From positions 1-28,241 of the forward strand of contig JAYMGJ010000798.1 of NCBI GenBank assembly GCA_037178675.1: a stretch of 28,241 nt of DNA, given 5' to 3'. The translations under genes and the position numbers were made by a program. How positions within the stretch are numbered: the stretch's first letter is position 1; the number at the start of each line of letters is the position of its first letter. The DNA comes from Scleroderma bovista (taxonomy: Eukaryota > Basidiomycota > Agaricomycetes > Boletales > Sclerodermataceae). The notes beneath the pieces were generated by a model that ran no database searches, was not told the DNA's origin, and saw only the letters and a program-made list of their open reading frames with translations. This document shows, one piece after another, positions 9,768 through 19,808 of the stretch.

Positions 9768-10070
9768 TGTTGAAATTCCCAGTCCCTACAGTACTGTTCC
9801 CCTTTATTCTTAGTATGGACATGCCGAGCATTCCTTACATAATCATGGTCATTCCTCATAGGATGGTTTTCTTTCGTTTCGTACCTCAGTCTCTGTTTGC
9901 ACAGAAGTACTGAGGTAAGACTATCCTACACACTCTTTTACTATCATACTGACCCATGTAGTCTGTTCTGACTCTTGTCTAGGTTAGTTAAATAGAGTCT
10001 CTGTTTGCACAGAAGTACTGAGTCTGTTCTGACTCTTGTCTAGTGTCGAGTTTTGCCAGTTCACCTCACA
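9768..10070 (+). repeat. Copia-1 5' LTR (about 303 bp)
   Basis: Starts TGTTGAAATTCC exactly where Copia-2a gag homology ends, and ends CACCTCACA three bases before the primer site. The five bases before it are GACCA. It contains a 48 nt segment present twice: at 9888-9982, interrupted by 47 nt, and at 9996-10043, uninterrupted. No matching 3' LTR is available in the window, so the end is set by the primer site. Confidence 0.75.
9915..9961 (+). other. candidate intron inside Copia-1 LTR
   Basis: This 47 nt stretch begins GTAAGA, ends GTAG and has CATACTGAC as a possible branch site about 10 nt before the end. The 27 nt before it and the 21 nt after it recur joined together, without it, at 9996-10043 with no mismatch. 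Its length matches the other introns of the window. Splicing itself is inferred. Confidence 0.65.
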
Positions 10071-10073
10071 AAA

Positions 10074-10085
10074 GGTTATGAGCCC
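10074..10085 (+). promoter_or_regulatory. primer binding site of Copia-1
   Basis: GGTTATGAGCCC, identical to the sites in Copia-2a and Copia-2b and complementary to the initiator tRNA-Met anticodon arm. It lies three bases after the LTR end and 46 bases before the gag start. Confidence 0.85.
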
Positions 10086-10131
10086 TGCTCTCTTACAACA
10101 CTAGACGACATAGTACTACAACTCCCACACA

Positions 10132-10426
10132 ATGTCTGCTCCCGGTACCTCAGCCTCCGCGGCTGGAAAATCTTCGAAGTCTGCAACCACACTTTCTACA
10201 GTGTCGAACAAGGCCACATCTGGCTCGAGTCATCTATACGACATTCCTTCTCTCGACAACGATGGAACCAATTTTCACATGTGGAAATTTCGGGTCCAAA
10301 CAGTCCTGGGTGTCCGACACCTTTGGTCAGTCGTTAGCAGAGAAGATCCGAAACTGGATGCAACCATGCAGCCAGACAAGTTTGAAGAGTGGCTCGTGAA
10401 GGACAAAGAGGCTCACGCCCAACTAA
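10132..10426 (+). pseudogene. Copia-1 gag, N-terminal part
   Basis: Starts MSAPGTSASAAGKSSKSATT. A Ser/Thr-rich lead is followed by LDNDGTNFHMWKFRVQTVLG, the usual opening of copia gag proteins, then LWSVVSREDP and FEEWLVKDKEAHAQ. The frame stops at the left TAA duplication of the Harbinger element and continues at 15572 with LTLTLKNEPLSG. Up to the insertion it has no stop or shift. Confidence 0.88.
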
Positions 10427-10503
10427 GGTCCAGTCTGGATGGTGAAACCTGGAATGAAACTGAAACTGAAATGTTCAGTTCAATGTCACGTGTGGTCACG
10501 TGG
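10427..10503 (+). repeat. Harbinger left terminal inverted repeat
   Basis: Starts GGTCCAGTCTGGATGG and ends GTGGTCACGTGG. It matches the reverse complement of 15495-15571 at 76 of 77 positions (T/C at position 14). It is preceded by TAA. Confidence 0.95.
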
Positions 10504-10570
10504 AGCTGTTGCCCTGTACACAGCCTGCGCCAGCACCGCAGTGCTCTTGCACCTAGCGACATTTCCTTCC

Positions 10571-11836
10571 ATGTCTGACAGGTCACACTCCTCCCATTCA
10601 TTGCGCTTGAAAGGGCCCATTGTTGAATCTGAGAGCAATACTACAAAGACAAAACCTCGCAAGAAGGCTGCCCACTGGACAGACGAAGATACTACAACAC
10701 TTCTCGAATTTCTTATCGAAGAATTACCCAAAGCTGGCGATGGAAACTTCAAGAGATCAACCTGGACAGCAGCTGCATCACTTTTCTCAACCCAATCTGG
10801 GATCACCAAATGGGGGGTGAAAGATGCCGACTCATGCGAGCATAGATTTCAGTTGGTAAGTTGGATCTACCTGGATCATCTGATCATCACTAATAAATGC
10901 TACAGCTGAAGAAACACTACGAAGCTGTTGTCAATCTCAAGAATGCTTCTGGATTTACGTACTCTGATAAGGATGGTGCCGGGATCACACTGGTACAAAC
11001 TGATGTATGGAAGAGATACGTCAAGGTGAGTATAAAACATATTAGATTATTAAAAATGGTGCGGCTGAGCAGTTGAGCAGTCCCATCCACATGCGAAGCC
11101 CTTCAAAGAGAAGGGTTTCGTCCATTTCACGCAGGTTGAGGCCGTGATGCCCAAGAAGGGGAAGGGGCATTTTGTTTTTCGCCCCACCACCAACCCTACC
11201 ATGGCTGATGCCAGTGGTTCTGGTTCACATGATATCCCCCCTCCAACACTCATTTCCAGTGGCACTTCCCTTAACCTCGAGCAGCTCACTGTTGCTGCAG
11301 ATGAGATTACCAGGGCCAGTCGCCAGCAGCTGGTTGTAACTCCCCGAATTCCTGGTACACAGAGTGGCGCCAGTGACCCAAATTCCATGCCAACGTCTGC
11401 ACCATCCAGTTATCTTTCGCCATCTGTTGCCTCTGAGTCCACGTCATCTGCAGTCACCAGTATTAGTCGTGCCAAGAGAAAGGTATCTCCCTCGGTCGCC
11501 AACTCAGTGGCTAGCTTACGCAAGCGGTCACGTCCGCTGTCTGTTGCAGCACAGGCACAGCAAGTGGGTGGTGCAGCGATGCAGGAGCTTGCGGCTGTGG
11601 TCAAGGACATTTCCCGTTCTATAGCCCCACCTGATGCCCTTGGCGCTGCTATTGATATCCTCCAGCAACACCATGAACTTACACCCATCCAACAACTCGA
11701 CATCGGTGAATATCTTGCGCTCAAACAGAACAAGAATCAGGCCATACTTTTCCACAAGTTCGGTGAAGAGGAGAGGAAGGTATGGTTGGCACGCAGGTTG
11801 TGTGAGATCACGGCCAGTCAACATCCGACTGACTGA
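10571..11836 (+). CDS. Harbinger Myb/SANT-like DNA-binding protein
   Basis: Second gene of the Harbinger element. In this family such a protein works with the transposase in recognising the element ends in the nucleus. The model has three exons: 10571-10855, 10906-11025 and 11081-11836 (386 aa). Introns of 50 and 55 nt start GTAAGT and GTGAGT; the first has CACTAAT before TACAG, the second ends GAGCAG. All junctions are in phase 0 and restore one frame. Residues 30-125 form the Myb/SANT-like domain: HWTDEDTTTLLEFLIEE, FKRSTWTAAASLF, then after intron 1 LKKHYEAVVNLKNASGF and DVWKRYVK. The C-terminal half is Ser/Thr-rich with a basic KRKVSP...RKRSRPLS patch, a likely nuclear signal. No stop interrupts it. 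The start is the first ATG after the TIR that keeps the domain. Confidence 0.82.
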
Positions 11837-11935
11837 TGTTGTGTCCCCTTCGATGTATCGCCTTGCAGTCATCTACCCACAAATGTATTACATATGCGAT
11901 AGTAGTACAATATAGTGTTGATTTTGCAACCCGAA
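11837..11935. other. tail-to-tail gap between Harbinger genes
   Basis: About 100 bp between the two stop codons must hold both 3' ends. It is rich in A/T (for example GTATTACATATGCGATAG), but no clear polyadenylation signal can be assigned to either gene. Confidence 0.4.
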
Positions 11936-13270
11936 TCATGACACCTGTAGCCCGCGATGCGCCAGCTCCTGCTGGTAGTCCTGCCACATCTCCTGAGAAA
12001 TATTGTCGCAGCGATGGTCTGCTTGCCTTCTCTCTGCTGCATCTGCAGGGCCATCTCCAAGCACTCCAAGCTCATCTCCAAGTTCTATGAGCTGATCTCC
12101 CTCTGTGAGCTCTGGGTCAAAAAAGGCATCTGGGTCGTATCGACGAACAAAATTGTGGATTGTGCACAGCGCAACAGGAAGCCGGGCTTGGATGTCCATA
12201 TTATACTCGAGGGGAAACTGGAGAACACAGAATTGGCACTTTAAAACGCCAAATATGTGTTCAATTACATTCCAGAGTGAAGCATGCCGCAGATTAAAAA
12301 GTTCCTCTCGATTGCATGGCCTGGTTATGAATTTGAGTACTCTGTCACCGCTGGTAAACTGGCAGAATCAAATATACCTTTGACTTGCCTGGCGCCACTC
12401 CTTGAGATGGTACCGAACCCCACAAAATGGAACGAGAAGAGTGTCCGATGTCCCAAACCCTGCATCAGCTAGAAGATATTTTCCCTGCGGCATTCACAAG
12501 TCCTGGGTATGCGCGTCATTCCATAGATGGGCGTCTGCAGTTGAGCTGTCCCATCCAGTGAGCGTGTATGTAAAGAAGAAGTCAAAGTCGCAAACGAATA
12601 GGCAGTTTTGTGACAGATACCCTTTCTGATTGCGCATATGGGGCTGGTCTTCAAGGGGCGTGAAGGCACGAATGTGTGTGCCATCGACTGCACCAATACA
12701 ATCGCGGAAAAATCGGAAGCATGGGTTGTCGGTGATTGCAGGTGAAATTGGTGTGTTCTCCATTGGGAATTGTACTTGAGAGTTGTAGAATGATGGTCCC
12801 GAGAAAACAAATAACACCTGTTTGAAGTACCTTGAAAAATGTGTCATCAAATGAGAAGTGTGGAGAAACTATGGTACTAACTTTGTGATCGTGCTTGGTG
12901 AACGTTGAAATCTCTCTGCAACATGTCGGGATGACAGACCGGTGACACAGGTATATAGAAATATACCTAGTTGCTCCTCGATCGATACTGGCGAGGAGGA
13001 AATGCCATCCGCACGCATCAATACTCGCGCTAGTTTATCGAATATATCATGTGTGACCCCAAGGGACGTATGAATTCTGTTGGGATGGCTGTTCAGTAAC
13101 TCAAGCATCCACCCTTCACCAGATAGTATAGACGTATGGTATGGTATAGGTGCAGTGGGGGCGAGAAAGATGAGGTTATAGTAGTAAACTACTTGGGAAG
13201 CAATGAGTGTGATTAAAATCACAAGGCAGCGGCGGCGAGCATCCTGTACTTGTTGAGCTTCGAGGTCCAT
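11936..13270 (-). pseudogene. Harbinger DDE transposase, one stop codon
   Basis: Cuts and joins transposon ends through a DDE nuclease domain. Exons on the minus strand are 13270-12882, 12830-12378 and 12320-11936; introns of 51 nt (GTTAGT...CAAG) and 57 nt (GTATAT...CCAG) rejoin TK/YFKQ and SQR/PCNREELF. The length is about 408 aa, usual for the family. Visible parts are LSSRHVAERFQRSPSTIT (helix-turn-helix), CIGAVDGTHIRAF (first Asp), NQKGYLSQNCLFVCDF, LADAGFGTSD (second Asp), NLRHASLWNVIEHIFGVLK (Glu) and CTIHNFVRRYDP near the end. All three catalytic residues are present. One TGA at 12494-12496 stands where relatives usually have Arg, consistent with CGA to TGA. LTR copy B lies 107 bp upstream of the start, so its promoter is also separated from the TIR. 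Confidence 0.88.
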
Positions 13271-13909
13271 CGTGAGGGTGATAATCTGCGATGTCCATAG
13301 GCAGTATACCTTATCAGAACAATCCTGATATGAAATAAACTAAGATTATGGCTGACTATGCTGATAGTAGATACTGTTGTCACGCACCAAACAGGTTTGG
13401 TACAGTGAACATGGAAGATAATGCCTATATCGAATGATCCTTATGCGAAGGATAAGCACGACGGACCCTCATCGTAGCCATCCATCGCACAAGATGACTA
13501 TCCTGATGCGAGAGATGAATGCCAATGCAGACAGTCATCTATCGCACGAGAACCGCCAAGAAGCAGAAGAAACTGAAGGAATAACGTCAATTGTGGTATG
13601 AGAAAGGAATGCACACGTCTGCAGTCCAACTCCCATACCAGAACGATCAAAGAAGCCGAAGAATTGATGGAGAAACGAAGGAGAAAGAGAAGAAATGATT
13701 TTTAGCGCCCAAATGTCATTTTTAGGCGCCCAGTGCCGGCATTCCGATATTTTGAATAGCTCCGTCGTTTCTGAAGCTATCAGGCACGTGACTATACCAT
13801 CAGAAAGCCTAGAGCATGGTCTATCTGCCTGTCAAGTTCCGGCGCAAATCCGTTCATTTCCCACGAAGATATTCCCCCCGCACTCCAGACGTTCGCTTCA
13901 TCGCTCACT

Positions 13910-14302
13910 ATGGAGTCCGTATTTTCTCTGGATCATTTCTCCGCTATTGCTGCAGATCTCCACTATGTCCTGCTCTTAGGACAGCCTCTCCCAGAGTTCC
14001 CGTGCACTTCCTGGCACATATCTTCCCAGCCTGCTCCCTCAGTCCCTCTCGTTCTCGGTCAGCGCGTTCTCCTCGTCAGTCCTGCGTCAAGGACGTACTT
14101 TGGTCATCTTAGGTCTATTTTCAAGCTTGAGAAGTCTTCTCTGGTTGTCTCTGTGTCCCCTGAGCCCTCAGCCTATGGTCCCTTCCTCCCAGATACTTGC
14201 CATGTCCATCTTCCTCTGTCGTTCGTCTCACTTCCCTGGATGCGTCGAATTCAATACTCTATCCGCTTCCCTACTTTCAGACGACGTCCCCCAGCACCAT
14301 GA
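13910..14302 (+). CDS. LTR-embedded MESVF reading frame, copy B
   Basis: A 130-codon frame starting MESVFSLDHFSAIAADLHYV and ending FRRRPPAP. It has the same place and length as in copy A2. Over the roughly 100 codons shared with diverged copy A1 there is no indel or stop, and by hand count about 16 of 36 changed codons are synonymous. No domain, signal peptide or clear membrane segment was recognised. It could be an accessory frame carried in the LTR or a chance frame. Confidence 0.25.
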   Translation: MESVFSLDHFSAIAADLHYVLLLGQPLPEFPCTSWHISSQPAPSVPLVLGQRVLLVSPASRTYFGHLRSIFKLEKSSLVVSVSPEPSAYGPFLPDTCHVHLPLSFVSLPWMRRIQYSIRFPTFRRRPPAP

Positions 14303-14916
14303 CAGTTATTCCCCCCACTTTATAGTGCTATTAGGAAGAAGAACCCTCTCTCGTTCTTTCCCAGAAGAGAGCTCGTCAAGGGAGCCCATGGTTGCGCTTC
14401 AGCGGCGCTAGAACACATGCACTATACTTTAGTGTATGCTGACCCCCCAAAAAGACCTCTGGACCCCTGGTACCCTTCTTGTGGCTGTTTTGTCTCGGAT
14501 CAATCCCCCTATTAATCCCAGATCTTCCCCATTGTTGTCCCATCAAATTCCTGATGGTACACAGCCCCCCATTAAACTTCTTAGGCCGTGCATCAATGAC
14601 TCCTTCTGCTGTGCAGTGACTCATCCCTTGCTTACTGATGCTCTCTTGTCATCAGTATTACTCTATCCCTTTTGCATTTTTGGTATATTACTCAGCTGAT
14701 GACTCACTCCCTTACCAATCAATCTTGTCATGCAGCTTACTCATTCCTTTACTCAGCAGCTTATTCATGCTTCCTATGCTTACTCATTCCTGCTTATCCC
14801 TTGCTTACTGATCGCTTACAAACCCCTTACAAAGCTCTTACCAATCCCTTACCAATCCTTGACAAATTCTGCTTACTCCCTTCTCTTTTTGTACTTTAAT
14901 GCTGTGCCCCCCCATG

Positions 14917-14942
14917 TATTTAAACCCCTGGGCTCAGCCCAG
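14917..14942 (+). promoter_or_regulatory. LTR core promoter, copy B
   Basis: TATTTAAA at 14917-14924 is followed by the palindrome CTGGGCTCAGCCCAG at 14928-14942, unchanged in copies A2 and C. Its location late in the LTR fits transcription start near the palindrome. Confidence 0.5.
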
Positions 14943-15494
14943 TGAAAAAGGACCCAATTGCACGAAATTATCCCTCTCTCAGTCCCTCTCAGTCAGTATC
15001 CGCTCAGCTCTTTGAGTCTTGTAGGCTTCAGTGAAGGTCTAAAGGCTCTGATATTCAAGTTTTATCGAATCTATTCAAGTCCAAGTCTTTCTCTAGGCTC
15101 AAGCGGAGTCTAGCCTGTCAATCCTTCATCCCCTATTGCTTCTGGACGTCAGGAGCCCCCTTGTCCCCTTGCTGCACCAATCTCTAGGTGTAGTATCACT
15201 ACTTCAGTCCCAGTCAACTCAATCCCCGCTTTGACACTTCCTAGGCTTTAGGAAGAGTCCAGACACCTATCCCCTTCGTCTTCTATTGCTCCTGTACCCC
15301 AGGAGTATCCTGCATCACCGTCTGCATCACCTTGTTGGTGTAGATCCCCTTCCCTCCTCCTCAGCACATCCTCTCTGGACACCGCGGAGGTAAACCACCA
15401 CTCGCACAATTTCGTAGTCCTTTGTTGGTGTTGTGTTTGGGTTGTTGTTCTGACCCAAATCCACACTTTGACTCACACCGTGCTTGCAAGGTCA

Positions 15495-15571
15495 CCACGT
15501 GACCACACGTGACATTGAACTGAACATTTCAGTTTCAGTTTCATTCCAGGTTTCACCGTCCAGACTGGACC
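15495..15571 (-). repeat. Harbinger right terminal inverted repeat
   Basis: Inverted partner of 10427-10503, ending CCAGACTGGACC and followed by the TAA duplication at 15572-15574. Confidence 0.95.
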
Positions 15572-18269
15572 TAACACTCACACTGAAGAACGAACCCCTC
15601 AGCGGAGTTCTTTATTCCACGACATCCGCCGAAGTATGGAAAAAGCTCAGTGAGCGATACGAAGGCCGTGGGAAACAATCTATTGCATACCTTATAAGCG
15701 AACTCTTTCAGAGCACGCTCATGGATGACACCTCTATGGAATCCCAGCTAAACTCGATGCGGCAAAAAGCCAATGTCCTGAAAACAATTGGCCAGCTGCT
15801 TGATGACTCTCTCATAGCCATTGCTATGGTCATATCCCTTCCAACATCCTATTCGACCCTCCGCACCATCTTAATGGCCGCGGATGACAAACTCACAACG
15901 GACATGGTTATAAACCAAGTTCTCATCAAAGAGAGGTCACGGAAATCGCCTGGGCAGACAGCCCTTAGTGCGAAGGCGACGAGCCAAACAAAGGGCAAGG
16001 GAAAAGCCAAGTCTGGTAAAAAGAGTCAGAAGAAAAAAGGTACTTGCACCTACTGCTCGAAAGATGGCCACACAGAGGATGTATGCTTTAAGAAAAAGCA
16101 TGACATAGCTGCAAAAGACGGAGCAGAGAAGCCAAAGGAAAAGGTGAAAGAGGAGAAGACCAAGTTAGAGGCTCGCATCGCACAAGTGGACGGAAGCTCA
16201 CCTCCGCCCCTTCGTCTGTTCATGGCCCGAAACCAGATGGACAAAGCCACCATTTGCGACTGAATTATAGACTCGGGCGCATCAGCCCATATGTCATGCC
16301 AGCGCAAATGGTTCACAACATATTGTCAGCTTGTACCACCCCAATCTGTCACCATTGGAAACGGAACATCTATCCCTGCAGTGGGTATAGGACACATCTG
16401 CGTCAACCTTAAATTGGATGGTGGGCACACAGCAACCACTGTCATACATGATGTCTACTATGTGCCCAACCTCGACGGGAATCTTCTTTCCATCTCGTAT
16501 TTAGCCGAATTCAACCTTGAAGTCACTTTTGGCTGCAACTCCTGTCGAATCCTAGACGGAAGTCAGGTGGTGGGCAAAGGCTACAAACGGAACTCACTAT
16601 ACCTGCTAGCTGCAATGCCTTCTCCTGAAGACAAAACGGCCTACATAGTTCATGGTCCCTCGACCTCTCTTGACCCCGAACTTCCCCTTTCAGCTCTCAC
16701 ATCTTGAAAGACATCTTTGGAAGCCGACATTGACATCTGGCACCGTTGACTCAGACATGTAAATGTTCAATCAATTTTAAAACTGCTAAAGAAAGGAATG
16801 GTCGATGGCATGGCTATCAGCGACTCGAAGGAAACACACAAAGATAAATGCATACCTTGTCTCGAGGGGAAACAGCACCATGCTGTGATTCCTTCCGAAT
16901 CCAATGTCGAAAGTCCAAGGGTACTACACAGAACATACTCGGACGTCTGTGGACCCGTGGAAACAACAGCGCGGAGAGGCTACCGCTACTTTGTTACATT
17001 CATCGACGGCCATTTGCATTGCCTTGTCATCAAGTTAATAAAGTTAAAAAACAAAGTGCCTAAGCTTACCAAAGAATACCTCGAGCGAGCAGAGGCAGAG
17101 ACGGGCGAACACGCAAATTATTTTTGCAGCAACAGAGGTGGAGAGTACGGGTCAACTGCCCTACAAGACTATTTTAAGTCAAAAGGAATTCATCACGAAA
17201 TGACGAATGCATACACACCGCAGGAGAACGGCATCTCCGAACGGATGAACCGCACACTTGTTGAGATGGCTTGTGCAATGCTGTTCGATGCTGGACTCCC
17301 CAACGTCTACTGGGGGGATGCAATTCTCTACACTACGCACGTCCTAAATTGTGTACCTACTCACGCGATCGCCGATGGATTGACACCGCACGAAGTGTTC
17401 ACTGGAAACAGGCCGTCAGTCGCACATTTGAGAATATTCGGGTGCAAGGCACACGTCCACGTACCTGACGAGAAACGGCGGAAGCTCAATGCTAAATCCA
17501 TCGAATGTGTCTTCTTGGGCTTCGCAGAGAACCGGAAGGCCTATGTTTGCATGCACCGCCCGAGCGGCCGCATTCTTGAATCTTGAGACATTGTTTTTGA
17601 TGAAGGGAACCCTAACGCCCCCTCCCACATCAAGATCGTCGATCTGGGCCTAAATGTTGAAGAAACGAAACGGTCAGCGGTTGGAAGGACTCCTGAAGCC
17701 GTGGAAACGACCCCATACTCACCTGTTGGGGATGGGGAGATAGCCAGTGCCAACAAGGACTCGGATGACGAATCCGTTGATGGGATACCTTCAGAAGGGG
17801 TCAATGACATCGAGAATGCGTTGATACATGCACCTGTTCCATCTGATCGCACTGGATCGTCTCCAGATGGCATTTTGAGCCGCCAAATCGCAAGGATTGA
17901 AGTTCCTGTTGAACGGCAGGTTAGTATGGGTCAACAGCATGCCAAACGGCGAGAACGTACCTTCGACAGACGTTCGAGCCATCCGCCTGCTCCACCATTG
18001 CTGTATCCAGTCCCAATCCCCACTCCAGCTGTGAGGCGCTCTTCTTGCGCTCACAGAGCGCCGATCCGCGACGACAACTCGCATTTCTTCGTCAACGCCT
18101 ACGAGAGGACCACCCTGGAAGAGGAGATTCAACTTAACGATGAAGGGATGGATGACTTACCACGGCGCATTGAGGGTCTTGATGCAGGAGGAGAGACAGA
18201 TGCATGTGCTGATATTGTGGGTTGTGACGAGTCACACTGTGACATGCTGACACAAAATGCTCGCCGCGC
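15572..18269 (+). pseudogene. Copia-1 gag C-part, protease and integrase
   Basis: Continues the polyprotein after the Harbinger insertion with LTLTLKNEPLSGVLYS. In order come the gag core (EVWKKLSERYEGRG, SYSTLRTIL), a Lys-rich stretch, the CCHC knuckle CTYCSKDGHTEDVC (16045-16086), protease IIDSGASAHMSC (from 16264), the GAG-pre-integrase zinc region (WHR, HVN, CIPCLEGKQH; 16730-16890), the integrase core (YSDVCGP, then SNRGGEYGS, then PQENGISERMN; 16930-17300) and RIFGCKAHVHVPDEKR. Stops at 16261, 16705, 16747 and 17584 are TGA; the last three fit lost CGA codons. The second catalytic Asp is Asn (AAC at 17131), which fits CGAC to CAAC. The linker 17587-18269 is Pro/Ser-rich and ends at NARRA, where LTR copy C is inserted. 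Confidence 0.92.
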
Positions 18270-18801
18270 TGTCACACACCAAACAGGTTTGGTACAGTGA
18301 ACATGGAAGATAATGGCTATATCGAATGATCCTTATGCGAAGGATAAGCACAACGGACCCTCATCATAGCCATCTATCGCACAAGAAGACTATCCTGATG
18401 TGAGAGATCAATGCCAATGCAGACAGTCATCTATCGCACAAGAACCGCCAAGAAGCAGAAGAAACTGAAGGAATAATGTCAATTGTGGTATGAGAAAGGA
18501 ATGCACACGTCTGCAGTCCAACTCCCATACCAGAATGATCAAAGAAGCCAAAGAATTGATGGAGAAACGAAGGAGAAAGAGAAGAAATGATTTTTAGCGC
18601 CCAAATGTCATTTTTAGGCGCCCAGTGCTGGCATTCCGATATTTTGAATAGCTCCGTCGTTTCTGAAGCTATCAGGCACGTGACTATACCGTCAGAAAGC
18701 CTAGAGCGTGGTCTATCTGCCTGTCAAGTTCCGGTGCAAATCCATTCATTTCCCACGGAGATATTCCCCCCGCACTCCAGACGTTCGCTTCATCGCTCAC
18801 T

Positions 18802-19176
18802 ATGGAGTCCGTATTTTCTCTGGATCATTTCTCCACTATTGCTGCAGATCTCCACTATGTCCTGCTCTTAGGACAGCCTCTCCCAGAGTTCCCGTGCACT
18901 GCCTGGCACATATATTCCCAGCCTGCTCCCTCAGTCCCTCTCGTTCTCGGTCAGCACGTTCTCCTCGTCAGTCCTGCGTCAAGGACGTACTTTGGTCATC
19001 TTAGGTCTATTGTCAAGCTTGAGAAGTCTTCTCTGGTCGTCTCTGTGTCCCCTGAGCCCTCAGCCTATGGTCCCTTCCTCCCAGATACTTGCCATGTCCA
19101 TCTTCCTCTGTCGTTCGTCTCGCTTCCCTGGATGCGTCGAATTCAATACTCTATCCGCTTCCCTACTTTCAGATGA
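18802..19176 (+). CDS. LTR-embedded MESVF reading frame, copy C
   Basis: A 124-codon version of the frame in copies A2 and B. It ends early because the CGA after FR is TGA at 19174-19176, a CpG-type change. Otherwise it is open and co-linear. Confidence 0.22.
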   Translation: MESVFSLDHFSTIAADLHYVLLLGQPLPEFPCTAWHIYSQPAPSVPLVLGQHVLLVSPASRTYFGHLRSIVKLEKSSLVVSVSPEPSAYGPFLPDTCHVHLPLSFVSLPWMRRIQYSIRFPTFR

Positions 19177-19808
19177 CGTCCCCCAGCACCATGACAGTTA
19201 TTCCCCCCATTTTATAGTGCTATTAGGAAGAAGAACCCTCTCTCATTCTTTCCCAGAAGAGAGCTTGTCAAGGGAGTCCATGGTTGCGCTTCAGCGGCAC
19301 TAGAACACATGCACTATACCTTAGTGTATGCTGACCCCCCAAAAGACCTCTGGACCCCTGGTACCCTTCTTGTGGCTGTTTTGTCTCGGATCAATCCCCC
19401 TGTTTATCTCAGATCTTCCCCATTGTTGTCCCATCAAATTCCTGATGGTACACAGCCCCCCCATCAAACTTCTTAGGCTGTGCATCAATGACTCCTTCTG
19501 CTGTGCAGTGACTCATCCCTTGCTTACTGATGCTCTCTTGTCATCAGTATTACTCTATCCCTTTTGCATTTTTGGTATATTACTCAGCTGATGACTCACT
19601 CCCTTACCAATCAATCTTGTCATGCAGCTTACTCATTCCTTTACTCAGCAGCTTATTCATGCTTCCTATGCTTACTCATTCCTGCTTATCCCTTGCTTAC
19701 TGATCGCTTACAAACCCCTTACAAAGCTCTTACCAATCCCTTACCAATCCTTGATAAATTCTGCTTACTCCCTTCTCTTTTTGTACTTTAATGCTGTGCC
19801 CCCCCATG

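Larger units (their letters stand above)
13378..15477 (+). repeat. 2.1 kb LTR family, copy B (solo, in Harbinger)
   Basis: A complete 2100 bp LTR starting TGTCACGCACC and ending GACTCACA. It lies inside the Harbinger element, 17 bp before the right TIR and 107 bp upstream of the transposase start. Flanks are CTGT on the left and CCGT on the right: a 4 bp duplication with one C/T change at a CpG. No internal region or primer site is present, so it is a solo LTR. A hairpin, ACCAAAC-AG-GTTTGGT, sits at the 5' terminus. It is very similar to copies A2 and C. Confidence 0.92.
10427..15571. mobile_element. PIF/Harbinger DNA transposon in Copia-1 gag
   Basis: Bounded by 77 bp terminal inverted repeats with one mismatch and by a TAA duplication (10424-10426 and 15572-15574), the 3 bp target preference of the family. 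It carries the two expected genes, convergent: a Myb/SANT-like protein on the plus strand and a DDE transposase on the minus strand. A solo 2.1 kb LTR (13378-15477) sits between the transposase start and the right TIR. Without it the element would be about 3.0 kb, normal for the family. Confidence 0.95.

Noticed and set aside
13695..13979. MIFSAQMSFLG frame in the 2.1 kb LTR as a second accessory gene
   Set aside because: In the diverged copy A1 the corresponding frame stops soon after ACQVP, so it is not retained, unlike the MESVF frame.
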